Source: Alentia gelatinosa (lineage: Eukaryota; Annelida; Polychaeta; Phyllodocida; Polynoidae). Taken from it: a stretch of 64,000 nt of DNA. Under the pieces are notes generated by a model. It was given only the letters and a program-made list of their open reading frames with translations, was not told the DNA's origin and did not search any database. A program made the translations under genes and the position numbers. The DNA lies in the NCBI GenBank assembly GCA_950022655.1, contig OX465580.1, forward strand, positions 98,846,797 through 98,910,796, in the 5' to 3' direction. This document shows positions 33,401-48,100 of the stretch, piece after piece (the stretch's first letter is position 1; each line of letters opens with the position of its first letter).

Positions 33401-35545
33401 AACACTGTAAGTGCAATAAGAGCTGAAAGGTGGGCGGATATCCAGCTCAAACCTTCCTGGTTGAGATTCCTTAGAAATTAATGAACTCATCACATTCCCT
33501 GGTTTCTCAATATTCTCAACTTGTATGACAGTGCCAAGCATACCGCTAACGAAAAGGAGCACTGGACGATGTCGCATCTCCCACAAACATTTACTTCTGG
33601 AAACCACCATATTTAACTTATTCTTGCCACAAGGTATGAAATTTATCTGAGACACCGCTCTGTGATGGTCATTGAAGTCAGCATGAATACAATATCTGGA
33701 ATGAAATATTCACTAGAAATCGGACGCTAAGGACTTCTCTGAGCATCTCTTTTATCATCCCTTACTTTCAATATGAATTTGAATGCACAACAAAAATCAT
33801 ACAAATGATTCTTAGTCGAATACAGCCATGCATGTCACTCACAAAGCCTGCTAACTGAAAGGCACACCAGGCTTGCGATGGCTATTAATCCTTAGCCAAG
33901 CTAATTGTGAATAGCTGATTGTTACAAGGTCAAAAGAGTCTTGTTTATCATTAAAACTGTCTACAGTCAATTGAACACATCATAATGGGTATGACACATC
34001 CTCTTCATGTGCAATAGATTTGACGTTATTACGATATGAAGGCTTGAAGGGTGAGAACCGTATAGAAAAATACACACATGCAAAAAAGACAATCATTTTT
34101 TAGATCCATATTGATATCTAAAACTCCCTGGGAAGATCTGTCGAGAAACGAAGACTTGATTTGACATATCTTTGGTTATAAGCAAGTGTGAGTTACATCC
34201 TTTAGCCTCTTTCCCCTTTCTTGAACTGTGTAGGGTATGTGCCAGAGACATGGGAAAAGAGGAAAGAGCTATGAAGGTTGACACTGAGGGTCCATGGCCT
34301 TTAGCTGCACGGGAGGTCTGCTGTCTGACATATGAGACAAGGCAAAAAGCACCAACTATGCCCCCTACTCACAGACACGCAAGACACTTTTAGGAGGCGT
34401 CCTAGCAAGGGTATCCCACAATAACGTTTTGGTTGAATTGTTGGTATTCGCTGGATAGAATTTTTGGATCCGAGGCAATCATTTAAAAGGGAATCAAGAG
34501 GTATACACTTGGACAGAACCTCTCAACATTGTAGCTTATTTACATTGGATACATAAGTAAGGTACTTTGTTGTGTAAGGACACCACGTGATTCTCTTTAC
34601 AATTTAAAGTATTTTTAAAGTATTGGGAATTCAGGTGAGGATAACATAGGCTTTACATTACCTATAGACGTCGAGCCAATGTCTAGTTATTTCATATGAG
34701 GAAACGTAATCGAAAGTACGGTTGAACACACTTTTATACATGTACACCACTGGAAAGGCGAGGTGATGGGTTTCGAAGTCCTAATATTATGAAGCATCGA
34801 ATACTTTATTTTACGGTTCTATAATTCCACAATCTTTACCTTTGAAAGAAGCTTCGTTTACAGATAAAAGCCATCATACACAACTGTAAAATCTTCAAAG
34901 TATTTACACATCATTCAGTAAAAGGGTTATAGCTCAACAGTCGTTCAATCATCCAATACATTTATAGTAAGGAGTGCGAAAGAATGTAAAAGCACTTCAG
35001 GAGCTACCAATTGATTTTCATCAGAAAATCAAGAAAATGAGGAGTTTACCAAATAATCGACCATTTCATATTGACTTATAAGGAACTACTCCTTGAGCAA
35101 TACAAGGAGTATATTTTGTTTCTCGTTGGACAGACAAGTGAGTTTGTCTGTGAAGAGTTCACAACGGGGCGGGCGGGAGAGCATGGTGTGCGCACTGCGA
35201 CTCGTTGAGGCTGACAGGGCGATGTGCGTACTGAGTGGTCGACATCTACCACCTCTAAAGGGAGTGTTCCATTGGGCAGCCAGTGGACCCGATGGCGTTT
35301 TCCAAACATGCTTATAGTTTAAAAACCCACAGGGGAGTTCAAAGACGGCGGCTGTGTGGATAATAGTTGTAGGCATCTGACAAAAGCTAATTTATTAGGT
35401 TTTATGGGCTATCACCTGTTACACTGCCGTGTGGCCATTGCTGATGAGCGTGTTGCCTCCTCCACTACACCGAGTGCTATAACCAGCTGCCAAATGGCTG
35501 CTGTGTGGTGCTCTTTTGTGGTCATGGAGTCAGCCCAATGGAACA
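30480..35545. other. AT-rich intergenic DNA
   Basis: Very AT-rich from 30540 to 32230, with a recurring TGTTGTCCAACACC motif (see findings). From 32230 to 35080 I see nothing identifiable. 35085-35545 has moderate GC and duplicated segments related to the 3' flank of the DUF4139 gene, but no supported exon. Confidence 0.5.
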
Positions 35546-35550
35546 CCCCT

Positions 35551-35800
35551 AAAAAGGCCTGATTCCACCAACACGATTTATCTTGCCTGGCAGGGTCGGG
35601 CAGTGTCTTGAAGCATCTGGCTGCATCTTGCTTGATCTTACTAAATCGTGTGAGATAATTACCCCTATTATCACTCAATGGGGGCTATTCCACTGCTGCT
35701 ATTCAACCAGACACTCTCACACGATTCATCCCGACCTAGCGAGTCAACAAATCGGCCATGATCGGCATATATCGCACGTCCTGGTGGAATCACCCCTTTA
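35551..35800. mobile_element. MITE-like element, 250 bp, TIR with GATTCCACCA
   Basis: The left end aaaaaggcctgattccacca and the complement of the right end (taaaggggtgattccaccag) are imperfect inverted repeats of about 27 bp. No ORF. It lies about 136 bases downstream of the stop codon of the DUF4139 gene, so it may fall in its 3' UTR. Confidence 0.55.
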
Positions 35801-35935
35801 ATAACACTGCTACTCATTGAGGCAGACACAGAATACGCATGCGCATTGAATGCTGGACACGTCCCGCCTGTAACACTACGACTTGCTGAGGCTTACAGGC
35901 CGGTTGGTGCAGTGAGTGGTGGACAGTTCCAACCT

Positions 35936-36142
35936 CTAACACTGCGACTCAGTGAGGTGGATCACACAGCTCTCCACCTCCTCCGTGGCTGGGTAGTCGA
36001 TGGTGTACTTTAGGTGGAGCTCCTTGGTTTCTCCGGGCGCAATCTCTAAGTCCCACTCCACGTTGTTCATCTTGTTGAGGCGGATGGGTTTTGAGCGGTC
36101 GTACTTCTCAGGGTGTTTGATGACTGGCTCTTGCAAGGAAAC
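35936..36142 (-). CDS. DUF4139 gene, last exon
   Basis: Encodes VSLQEPVIKHPEKYDRSKP, NNVEWDLEIAPGETKEL and a C-terminus EEVESCVIHLTESQC followed by TAG. The acceptor is CTCCAACAG|GTT. The last few codons and the stop fall at the edge of a duplicated segment (see findings). Confidence 0.93.
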   Translation of the reverse strand, partial: VSLQEPVIKHPEKYDRSKPIRLNKMNNVEWDLEIAPGETKELHLKYTIDYPATEEVESCVIHLTESQC

Positions 36143-39100
36143 CTGTTGGAGTATAAAGAGCAGAATTAATAACTGATACGCACATGCCTTCAAAGCCCTT
36201 ACAGACAAACATTTAGCCATAATTTCTTTGCTCTCAGAACCCATAAATATTGATTACGTATTTCAAATCCATTGCTTACGGACTTCAAATCCACTGTTTA
36301 CGGGAATATACACTCCCAAACAGATATCTAGTCCTTTGTTTGCATTAGGAAGGCTAAATGGACGCATGGAGAGGAACCAGAGACTATAAAATGACCCTAT
36401 GATAACAGCCATATTTTATTAGCAAGCACTCACGTCGGGCATTTTGCATGGGACACTGACATGCTTTTTCATTCACTTATGACTTCCACTCCACATCCGA
36501 GTTTTTACACATAAAACACGAGGATGCTACTCTCACCTTGATTTTCTCCTCTGTTGAGATGGGAACCTGGTCCACGATCATGATCCGCAGAGGCTCCGGG
36601 TGCGTGTTCTTGATCTCTATGGACTGTTTGTACGTGGTTGAGACGGTCTTACTGACGATCCCTGTCGCCTCACGAAACTTGTGAACCGGGTGATACTGGA
36701 CGCGTACCCCGGGGTCCACGCCGAGCGAGCAGGTGAAGTCCTCTGAGGGGCTCACAGCCTTCAGCTCAGCCTGAAGTGACAAAACCAACGGAATTATGTT
36801 GGTTTGTTATCATAGAGGAAACCTATGAAATTTAGGGTCCGAGCTCGTGACCCATCAAATTCGAATCGCATAATAATTCGAAGCCACGTGAATTACGTAG
36901 TGATTCAAACGAGACGGGATCGTGCTCAGACCCTAAACTTGAATGGGTTTCTGAATTTATCTCACCCTTCACATTGACTAATGAGCTAACATTTGTGACT
37001 TAATCCCCCATTGGATATTTTTCCTAAATATCTCATGAGGTTGGATATGAGTTCCCAATGTTAAGTCTATGGAGAAAAATCCAGGGGTTAGATAAATAAT
37101 ATAAGAGCTAAGCCATATCTTATGCATGCCATACATTCATACATGCCAATTGTGTCCTGTTAATTGTGATTTCCGCCGTAGCAATAGTCAGGGTCACATC
37201 ACGTAAAAATCAATTCTATCAAATGAGAATGACAGACAAGGCTTAGAGCCTTTAGAATCCACTGGCCTGCCTCCCGTACTAAATATGTACATCAATGCAA
37301 CAAAAGATTCCTATAATCTCAATGATACCACCTAGCAGGAATACTGTGTGCCAGTAGATTCTCAAGGATCTAAGCCTAGTTCGTTAAGAATTCTTCTCCC
37401 ATAGAGCGCAGTGAGAACCTTGTACAGATTACGACTTAGAGAGTGTGAGATCTTATGAGAGGGGTGCTCCTGCCGACCTATCTCAGTGGTGGTAGTTTTC
37501 CAAACAAAAGACTCCCTAATGGTCGTTATATAGAACGACCTAACCATGCTGTATATGCTACAATACGAGATGATAAGTTACTAACTAATATTTTAAATGA
37601 CGTGTGCGGAACAGTGTTCCAAATTTTTCCGTATGGAACCCTGTTCCATACGGTATTTCTACGTTATGTGGCGAAACGATGCGTATTTACAGTATATATA
37701 CGCCATGGGTATATAGTAGATTCCAAAATTATACTCATCTATGTGTTCAGGTTTAGGTAATAAGTAAATACATAATTATAATCGGGAAGTTCAGCTGATT
37801 CCACATGCTGAGCCTTTCCTATTATGGCAAAGTGTACCAAAATTCCCTGATGCATGAGGCAACCGTGATAGCATGAATACCAGAGATCTCGGCACCCAGG
37901 AGAACTCTGCACCTGGAGAATCCGGCTCCGCTAATATATTCTATAGATAATACATTTATAACCTAAAACTTCATTATACAATGAACAGGAGAAATTACTA
38001 TCTTGTACTCTTGTTTATTTCTGAATTCTCCTGAGGGACGGGTTCTTCTAGAATGGTGAGGGATGTCAGTTGGGATCAGCAAAATAGAGTGGAAATATTT
38101 TTCAAGCGTAATCTACTGCCTCAGAGAGAAACTCCCTCCGGACCTCCGATATATGTGTTCAGGTTTTAGAAATAAGTAAATAAATAATTATACTCGGGAA
38201 GTTCAGCTGACATGCTGAGCCATTCCTATTATGGCAAAGTGTACCAAAATTCCCTGATGCATGAGGCAACCGTGATAGCATGAATACCAGAGAACTCGGC
38301 ACCGCGGAGAACCCAGCCCCGAGAACCCGGCACCCGGGAGAACTCTGCACCTGGAGAATCCGGCTCCGCTAATATATTCTATAGATAATGCATTTATAAC
38401 CTAAAACTTCATTATACAATGAACAGGAGAAATTACTATCTTGTACTCATGTTTATTTCTGAATTCTCCTGAGGGACGGGTTCTTCTAGAATGGTGAGGG
38501 ATGTCAGTTGGGATCAGCAAAATAGAGTGGAAATATTTTTCAAGCGTAATCTACTGCCTCAGAGAGAAACTCCCTCCGGACCTCCGATATATGTGTTCAG
38601 GTTTTAGAAATAAGTAAATAAATAATTATACTCGGGAAGTTCAGCTGACATGCTGAGCCATTCCTATTATGGCAAAGTGTACCAAAATTCCCTGATGCAT
38701 GAGGCAACCGTGATAGCATGAATACCAGAGATCTCGGCACCGCAGAGAACCCAGCCCCGAGAACCCGGCACCCGGGAGAACTCTGCACCTGGAGAATCCG
38801 GCTCCGCTAATATATTCTATAGATAATGCATTTATAACCTAAAACTTCATTATACAATGAACAGGAGAAATTACTATCTTGTACTCATGTTTATTTCTGA
38901 ATTCTCCTGAGGGACGGGTTCTTCTAGAATGGTGAGGGATGTCAGTTTGGATCAGCAAAATAGAGTGGAAATATTTTTCAAGCATAATCTACTGCCTCAG
39001 AGAGAAACTCCCTCCGGACCTCCGATTTTCGTAAATCGGGCCACGATTTCATCGGAAATTTTCAAAAATTCAGACGGTGGAAATCACAAAAAAACAGACA

Positions 39101-42100
39101 CAGTAAATTTGTTGGTAGGTTGATATCATTCAAACCAAGTGGTACAGCAGATGGTTCATGTTGTGTATCAAATATTCTCACGACGCTTCGCTGATGTTTA
39201 ATCAGCTTCTTCAGGTGATAATTTCTAAAAAAAAATCATTTTTATTCTTTACCTTAGCTATGAAGTTATTGTCGAGGAAGATGTTGGTGGGCCCGGCGAG
39301 CAGGGCGTACGGCGAGGTGTTCTTCACCTTGGCCTTCAGGTAGGCGTGAGCTGCTCGTTTAGGCACCGACTCGTACTCAAAGGTGGGTTTCAGGTCGATG
39401 ATGGCCACGGACACTTTGTGCGGCTGGTTGTCGGAGGGGATAGACGTGCGGCGCGTGATCTCGTACATCGTGCTCGTGATGCTCTCCTTGACCTGGTTTA
39501 AAGGAGTTCATACAGTTTATTGTGCGTTAAAAAGGTTTACACATTTCTTTTTAACATCTTATTGCACTGTGCTGACCTAGAATACCTGTAGGCAGCTGGT
39601 CTCTTGGGGGCGAGAATGCAAATACCTTAAAGGTCTTCCTACAATTGCCCTTGATATATAACATAAACGATGTCATCATGGTCGTAAATGGTTTACCCTT
39701 AAAACATATAATTTCTTTCCATATTCATACAGAATTCGTTTTATTATTTCTATATTTAAGGGTATATTTCTAAATTTGACTAGGCGGTCTGATGGCATTC
39801 TCGCCACAGCCTAACATACTGCCTCAAGGTATTCTCGCCAAAAGGTAATAATCTATATAGGTATATATATATATGTAGGCCTACAAATATTTACCCTAAT
39901 TACGATTGTCTTATCATCAGAGCAAGAGAAAATCATTAAAAGGAGTAAACGTTATGATCTGTACCATGAGAAATGAGAATTTTTTTTTTATTATGTACTT
40001 ATTTGAATGTAAGACCACAAAGGGGTTTCACAACTAAAAATGTATTCTTGTTGTAAAAGATGATCTACCAACAATAAAGTTCACTTTACGATATACAAAA
40101 ACCTAACTTTTATATAAATAATCCGTAAGACAGTCTCTTTAACATTACCGAATATATCAATATGACTACATGTGATATGTGCCGGGGGTATCATGTTTTG
40201 GATTCAGAATGTTATTATGTGTACTAATCGCTCTACAAATGGCCAGCATGCACCAAAAGAAGAAATAATTTGTACATGCATGCAGAACTAAGGTCTATAC
40301 AGCAAACTCATGCAATGAGATAGAGACCTCCTCTGATGTTTTTTCCCTGTCATTGTGTAAACAAATCGAATTGAACGAAACCGGACGTACAGCTAAAGGG
40401 AGGTGTTCATCACAGTACATAGATATTAAATTGGACGTTCTCGCAGGAGCCTGATGTGAATTTACAGGGCTGTTTCATTGTGCTGTGAGCAGTGATCGTA
40501 TAATCAAGCAGGGTTTGTGGGTTCCTAACTCTGCCAAGTGTTTGTCTGCTTCGTATTGGGTTCGATGTTTCATGATGTAGAAAGCAGCTATCTGATTCAC
40601 AGCAAACCAAGGTGTTGATGTTATTGTTTTGCGCAGTCTCGGACCCTCGGACAACCTAGGACCCTCCATGGAGAATAGACCATGTGCCATTACAATTATT
40701 TTGGGCTGACATCCCATCAAGCCCTGTAACATACTGATCCCACAACTGGTCTATTACAACTTGCACCACGTGAAATACGAGTACATTGAGTGTTATTCTA
40801 TATAAGCCCCGCACCCTACCAGACCCTGTCACCAATCAAATCTAAGCTCCTATACAGTCTATAGCACGTGTAACAAGGCAGCACCATGCAGCTGGATTTC
40901 AACCGTGTTGTCTTATTACCCTGTGACTAGTATTTGGAAGAATGAGTGTCAACCAGTCTCAAGTCTCATCGGTAATTTTAACGACATATTTGACAACTTG
41001 AGGAGACTACCATCTCATTGTAGTGACAGTGCAGTGTCTCTATCCCAGTGCTACCAAAAAAACCCCACCGTTCTGGGGTTCCATATATATCATGTCCCCC
41101 TGCACCCACAATTGTTATTTCTGGTAAGGACTCTACATAGCCACGTTTCCAATTCAAAATAGTAATTTAATTAGCTTCTAGTGATGGGTTTCGAGAGGGT
41201 ACAACAGAGCTGATACAAGATCCTTCAAAAAATGGCCTTTCTCCCAAAGCGGGTCCTAGAATAATACAGGGTCCTAAGGTACGCAAAACTTGACTATTGT
41301 GATGCTGGAGACACCCGACTGTGAAGTCAGTGTTGGGAATGAGACTTCTGCTTCTGCTGAGAAGACGATGCCTCTCACCTCAGAATGCGGGTTTACAACC
41401 GCCCCTGTTTCAGAAGCCTGTGAATCGTCCTCCTCCACGGACAGACTGCTGTTAATGCGTGTGTTCTCCAGAGCCCCGTCAACATCATCACGCAATGCCA
41501 TGTACTCCAGGTGCGGTGGAGGAGAGGCTGCGCGAAAAGACCGGTTCTTCTGTCGGCTTGAAAACCGGCTCTTCGACTTTCGCATCATGTACATACTAGA
41601 TAAATGCACAGAAAGTAAGCAGACGTACATGCAACGAACTATGAATACAGCCACAGGAAAGGATAGTATAGTGACTATTCCACAAGACAGGTATCAAGAG
41701 ACATCATGCTTGATTGTTAGTTGGATTGTTAGCTATGACATCCACTGATATTCTATCATCACCCATGAAAATGAGGATTTATATAGTTGCAGAAGCTTAT
41801 CCAACGTCTCATTTAGAGAACAGTAAATACTAGCAATAAGGGACACGACTCAGATTTCATATTCTATTCAGTTTTGAATAAAATGTAACATTTTGACAGA
41901 TCTCATCATGGGTGACTGACAGAGAGATGGAAGTCATTTGCTGATGATTTTTCCATTTTTGAAGTAAATGTAGGGGTATCAATATGAAATAATTTACATT
42001 TTCATTAGTATGAATAACGATCACTCACCGGGATGAGAATAGGGTTAATATCAGCGGGGGCCCCTTCATAATGACACCGCCCAATATGTAAATCTGCCTC

Positions 42101-45100
42101 ATTGACAAAACTAGTCTCACTCATTCCACTGGAATGTGATATGATGTCTGAAAGGTTCTCATCTCACCGCAACTTGACCATTATTATATGCCTATGGCCA
42201 TATGACCCACACATACTGCCCTCTGCTACCCATGACGTATGTATAGCCGTACGTCACACTGTGACGTACGGGGTATGTGATCACGTGACTAGCTAAAAGT
42301 TCGTCATTTTTAGGTATATAATAATACGAAAACGGGCTGACTGTCTTAGTACGTCAAAATACTTGGTAAAATTATAAATCAGATACATCCCTCTGCCTTC
42401 GGCATCGGGATGCATCCGATCAATAATTTTACCGCGTATTCTTGACGTACAAAGACAGTAAGCCAGTTTCCGTATATTACTCTCACGGAAGTTACTGCGC
42501 CTAAACTAACAATAGAATGGTCAAGTTAATATTTAAGGACGAGAAAACTTCTGAAAATGGCCCTGTTTATCGGAATTTGTCGGAGTGTTTTGACTATGAG
42601 GGGAATTGTTAAATGTAAATAATTTGGTAACTTCTACTGAATATAAATGGAAACCAATGAGCGAGGTTAATGTTACCTTTGCAAGGTAAAGCACGCTATC
42701 ATAAAATCAACTCCATGAGTGAATTTAGATGCGAGACATATACAACGGATGCAGAAGAATAACTACACGATGACTTCAGAATAACAATGACTATCAAGGA
42801 AAACAGATACATCTAGCCTCATATATGTGCAATTATTGGCAGGCCGAGAGCTATGACCTATTAGTGTGATGGCAATATAAGAAACAAAGACAAAGCCGCA
42901 CCAAGAATATAGTGACTTGTATTAACCATATGGCATTATCAGGCCAAGGCGTACTGTAGAGGGCTATAAGATGATGCATATTGTAGTGCCTCTTATGTTC
43001 CATGGCAGGCAAATGCTGCTGTTTGCTTGTAGGGATATATATACCTTAGAAAACTCCAATTTCCTCAACAAACTTTTCGCCACGGCGACGATACTATCAA
43101 AAATATTGAATTGAAGAGACACTAAATTGATTTTGATATCTGTGGTGTTATCATATGTTATGCTGTGCAAAATGTAAAGTGTGTTAGGGTAGTATGCAAA
43201 TATTCCAATCAGACGGCCTCTGCTGTAAAGACTGGTTTTGAGGTTATCTATATTTCTTATATAAGCGATGTGTAATACAACTTGCTCTTGAGAGAAATAC
43301 GAAAGGAATGACTGTGTGTGGAGTAGCAAATATATATATGCGTATGAAGAGAATATATATGGGAATGAGATGGAAAGGTAGATAGTAGAATAGAAGTATT
43401 CTCAACACATACAGATGATAGTAACGAGAGTAGTCTAAAGACACTAATGAACAGACTGGTTTAAAAAGTACACATAACGATATACCAAGATCGTATTTAA
43501 ATCAGGAATTACATGATCTTTAGTTAAGCAATTATTACAATTCTTGAAGATTTCGCAAATACTTTTACTGCTATTAAATCCATTAGTTTCCTCTAGGTTT
43601 TACAGAATTATTCATAAACATTACAGCCTTTGATAATTATAGGCTCTTGATTATCTTTTCTAATATGATAATGCCGAAGTTGTCCTCTAATTTCCTATAA
43701 ATATGATCAACTCAGGGATGCAAGTCAAGGTTGAAAAATAAGAACACGGAAATAGAATCTTGATGGAAAAATATTGGACAGTGTCGGGACTGGTTATAAA
43801 GATGCTTTAAGTTGTGGGGTGCATGTACACTGAGCCAGTATGGAGACTCGCTCGCTTTCAGAAAATCAAGAAAGTCGGCATCTTTGTGAACCTGTTTCAG
43901 ACAAGAGACCGGGTGCCGTCAGGGTATGGCCTGGATATGGCTGGATGCCCATGGGATTCGGCGAGGGAGCTCACCCCGGTATTTTTCCCCATGGGAATTC
44001 ATACTCCACTGCCTTGAAGGTAGTGCACCTAATACTCAATGGCTGATTGGGTGGTTTATCTTATTGATTAATGGTGTTATACTATCGTAAAACTGGATGA
44101 GGTTTAATCTTGTCCACCGTTTTCCCAACTGGAGTTTGGCAAAGTGACTTCATGAGGCGAAGCCGAGTGAAGTCCGGAGCCAAAACTTCAGGAGTGGAAT
44201 GCGGTGGCCAAGATTAAAACGAATCAGGTTTTGATTTTATCCTACCCTATCTCCTCGAATTTGGAATATTACGTGATAACAATGCTGTATGCCACTAGTG
44301 GCATATAAAACTCTGTATACCAGTCAGCGTGGCATACGGAAACCCAATGTTAAGCCTATGGAATTTTATATTAGGGGTAGGATAAAGGATGAGATCGAAT
44401 CAGAAACCCTCTCGATGAAAACAACTTGGTCTGCACTCCATCTCATGTGACCACAGAGTACTTCACTCAGCTTCGCTTCATGAATTACTCTGTGCTCAAA
44501 CTCGAAGGAGTCCAAGACCAAGTTATTTTCATCTCGTGAGTTTCTTCTAAGGATCTCTCTAGGCTTTCTAGGGTGCTCCTAACTTGTAGCTATGGCGGGA
44601 CTTTGATAATTATAATTAGATATATTGAAATTGAGAAAATCAATACTTTATCTGAATACTTGCATCCCTGTCAACCCTTTTTTTAAAATATTTATTTCCG
44701 ACGAAAAGATTAGACCTAACTGGGTGTTTTGTAATATACAGGAAATTTTTCAGGCTGCCAAAGTATGTATGTGAATGTTTGCCGTGTGTTTAGCAAGAAC
44801 GTTTGATGAAAGAGTCCTTTGTCTACAAAATGAAATTTCCGGAACAGAAAGGGATAGAGGTTACTTCGAGACAAAAGGTTATTTAAAGCTTTCACCCCTA
44901 CCATAGTTGCTCTACGTATACAGAACCATCAAGACTACTAATAAATACTACTGAACAACAACTAGTTTCCTATTCGGAATGACGAAGGGCATAGGGGAAG
45001 GAATTCTCTCTACACAACAAGAACAAAGGACAGATTCCACAGTTAGAGAGTTCAGGTCACAATGATCAATGCATCACCACAACGTGGACTTTAAGGAGAG

Positions 45101-48100
45101 TTGCCGCCAATAGGTCAGCGAACTAACGGTATAGGTACGTGTGCCAATGTTCGCTGCGTCAGCTGCTTCTTGCTGAGGCATTTCTTGTAGTGGTTCTTCC
45201 ACTGAGGGAATATCCTTCGGGTTGATAGTATCCTTGGCCCCATCAGAACCTTCGCTGCTACCTGAAGGAGCCCCCTGTAGTTTTTCGCTCTCAAATTTGG
45301 GGTAAGTCGCTCGTGTATCAGGAACATTGAAGGACCAGGAACGGCCAACCTTTTTAGACCTACGCCCAAAGGTGGACTGCCTGCGACGCAAACCTACTTC
45401 TTCCTCACTATACGCCAAGCATGGGTGGATGTGGAGAGGGATGGGAGTGGAAAAAATACGAAGCAATGAAAATCTCTGATAAGCAGACCAAATAGATTCA
45501 TAATTGAACATGTTAACTTTAAGGCCGCTACTGAGGAAACAAAACAAGGGACATTATTTTGAATAAGGAAAATAAAAAAACTGAATCTTGAGATAAAGCA
45601 CAGCCGGCAACTGCAAAAGACTTTAACAATTTACTTCATTAGAGATTAGAACACATGAGGTTTAAAAAGTTACCCGTTATGTTTTTGGTTCAGGGATGTT
45701 CACAATTAAGTGTTGAAGCCCCGCTTATTTTCTGGCATACACTTTGGAGAGTATTAGTATTAAAGATAAGCCCGCATGCATTTGCGTCTATCAGGCAATG
45801 CTATAGGACCTTAGCATCTTTATTTTCAATATAATCATGTCTGTAATTGAAATAGCCGATCATAGGAATATGCAGCAAGCAAAAAGCCTGTAGGATTAAT
45901 GAGGTGATACTAGAATCTGTGACTCAGGGCTGAAAACCTTCTTGTGGTCAGAGACTGCACATCCAATGTTATGCTCTTCATTTATTCTGTAATGCACAAG
46001 GCACATAACAATGTTGCCTGTCAACAACATTCCTCTGGGAGCAAGCTATCACTTAATGCTACCTCCCCATGTACCCCTGTGTTTACCATTACTGGCCTGA
46101 TGGGTAGCCATACCTCATATACCTTTCAGTTGGAAGGGAATTCTGAATCAAAACATTTTTGAACCAGAGAATTTGCAAAAGAAAGTAAAGCAATAAATGT
46201 GTCAGATTTAATACGGATTTGAAAAATAAATAAGGGTCTAAGCTCGAACACCAAGCCTTCCGTGAAGGTTCTGAATATTTGCTGATTGTTTCAGAAAGTA
46301 TCAGAACTGGCTTAGTGTATTGAAGCACAATGACAGCATTATGCCAAAGGGTGTGTGCTTACCTTTACCTAATATGTGAAAACGATGTGCTGCTAGATAT
46401 CTTTAACAGTTAAGCCACAAATGAAAGGTGAGAGGGTGTTCTCTGCAGTTCCAATATTACAGGTGTTAGGCGTCTACTGTTAATACTGCAGTGCCCACAG
46501 ACCACAACACAGGTGTACACGCGCAGGGCGTGATAGATAGGAGAACTGCCAGAACTACACCAAAAAAAATACAAACAAAAAAAGCATTTAACGATATAAA
46601 CCTCGAGGGGAATGTCTTCGATTTGCGGTTGGTCTTCACGGAACCACTTCGCCAGATCCAGAGATGAGAGCACCTCGTTGAGCTCGGCGGGCGAGGTCGG
46701 GTTCGAGGAGATTCTCCGCTTTACGGATTTGCTACGCCTGAGGCTAGACCCCCCTGAGGCCGGGAGGTACATGGTGGTGGGCCGGTGCTGGGCGCGAGGC
46801 GAGGGTAGCTCGTCATTGGGTAGGGCCAGACTAAACCTACCGTCAAAATCAAAGACAACTTCTCACTCAACAACAACAATAATAACAACAAAAAGAGAAT
46901 AAGAAGAAGGGACAGACTGACCCCAGTGCCATGTCTATATACCAGGGTATATAACAATGAAGCGTGCATAGCCAGGGGAAGATTTCTTGGCAGAGTGTTT
47001 AAGAAGGTTTTCCTCATCCTCATTCTGATTTGGCGACAGACTCAGTATTGTGGGACTGACGATAAGAGAAGGGGTGTTTCACGCTAGATGGCAGCAGTAG
47101 CAACCCACTCGGGAGGTATGCGAAACTTTTCGCTATTAAGGCCTTGTGGTATGCTATGGTTTAACTGTATGTGTGTGTGTGCATTATTTTCACCCCTAAC
47201 CTATAATGAAGCTTAGAGATGAGTTTAATCGTTTTTCATACATCAAAATTACTCCAATGAATTGAACATAGGGTATCACAACACATCACCACATAATCAC
47301 AGAGACAAATTTTGCCCCTCGATTTTCTAGAGGTCAAAGATAAATGTCCCGAAATTATTGACAAAATAAATAAACATCTACTGCTGCTGTCTCCTCCATG
47401 CTATTAGCGAGAAAAAAGATATCCGTATCGGGGTAGCAGAGAAAATATTAAATGAAACCATAAAAATAAGGCAAAAAAAAGTTCACGGCAGTGTCGCTGT
47501 AAAAACTGACAATAATTCCAAGTTGTGGTTATCTGGTTGAGCTGAAAAAGCGAAAAGTTAAAAAGGCAGGCACACCGGTTCCTCGCTGGTCTACTGCAAG
47601 GCGGAAAACGAAAGAAGCATACGCCGCCACATTATTAAACGCCACAGCAATCGCACAGCCTGAAATAAGTAATGTAAAACCCCAAGCATCAAGGACCAAT
47701 AAAACACCTCAGGTAATAGGTTAAAAAAGATTAAGATATGAGAACGGATCTACACAATAGAAATGAGGGTTTATACAAATATAACTTGGACTTTGAATCT
47801 GACGCAATGTCATGATCTCTCGGTGAGATTTTCTGGACAACAGGAGGTGGGATCATGCAGGTGGTAGTTGGGATCGGGTTATGGTTTCCAAACATAACTT
47901 CTGGGAGCAATTTCTTTGTAAAAACTGACGTAGAATATAAAGGTAATAAAAGCTATACTCTTGACCAAAAAAAAGATAAACGATGCAGACTACAAGGATC
48001 GGTGGGGAATTTCTCGTATGAAGAAAAGTGGAATTTAAGGTGAAACAATTCATTGTCAAGCACAAAAAAATGCAATGGCATACAACGACGGGACACACCT

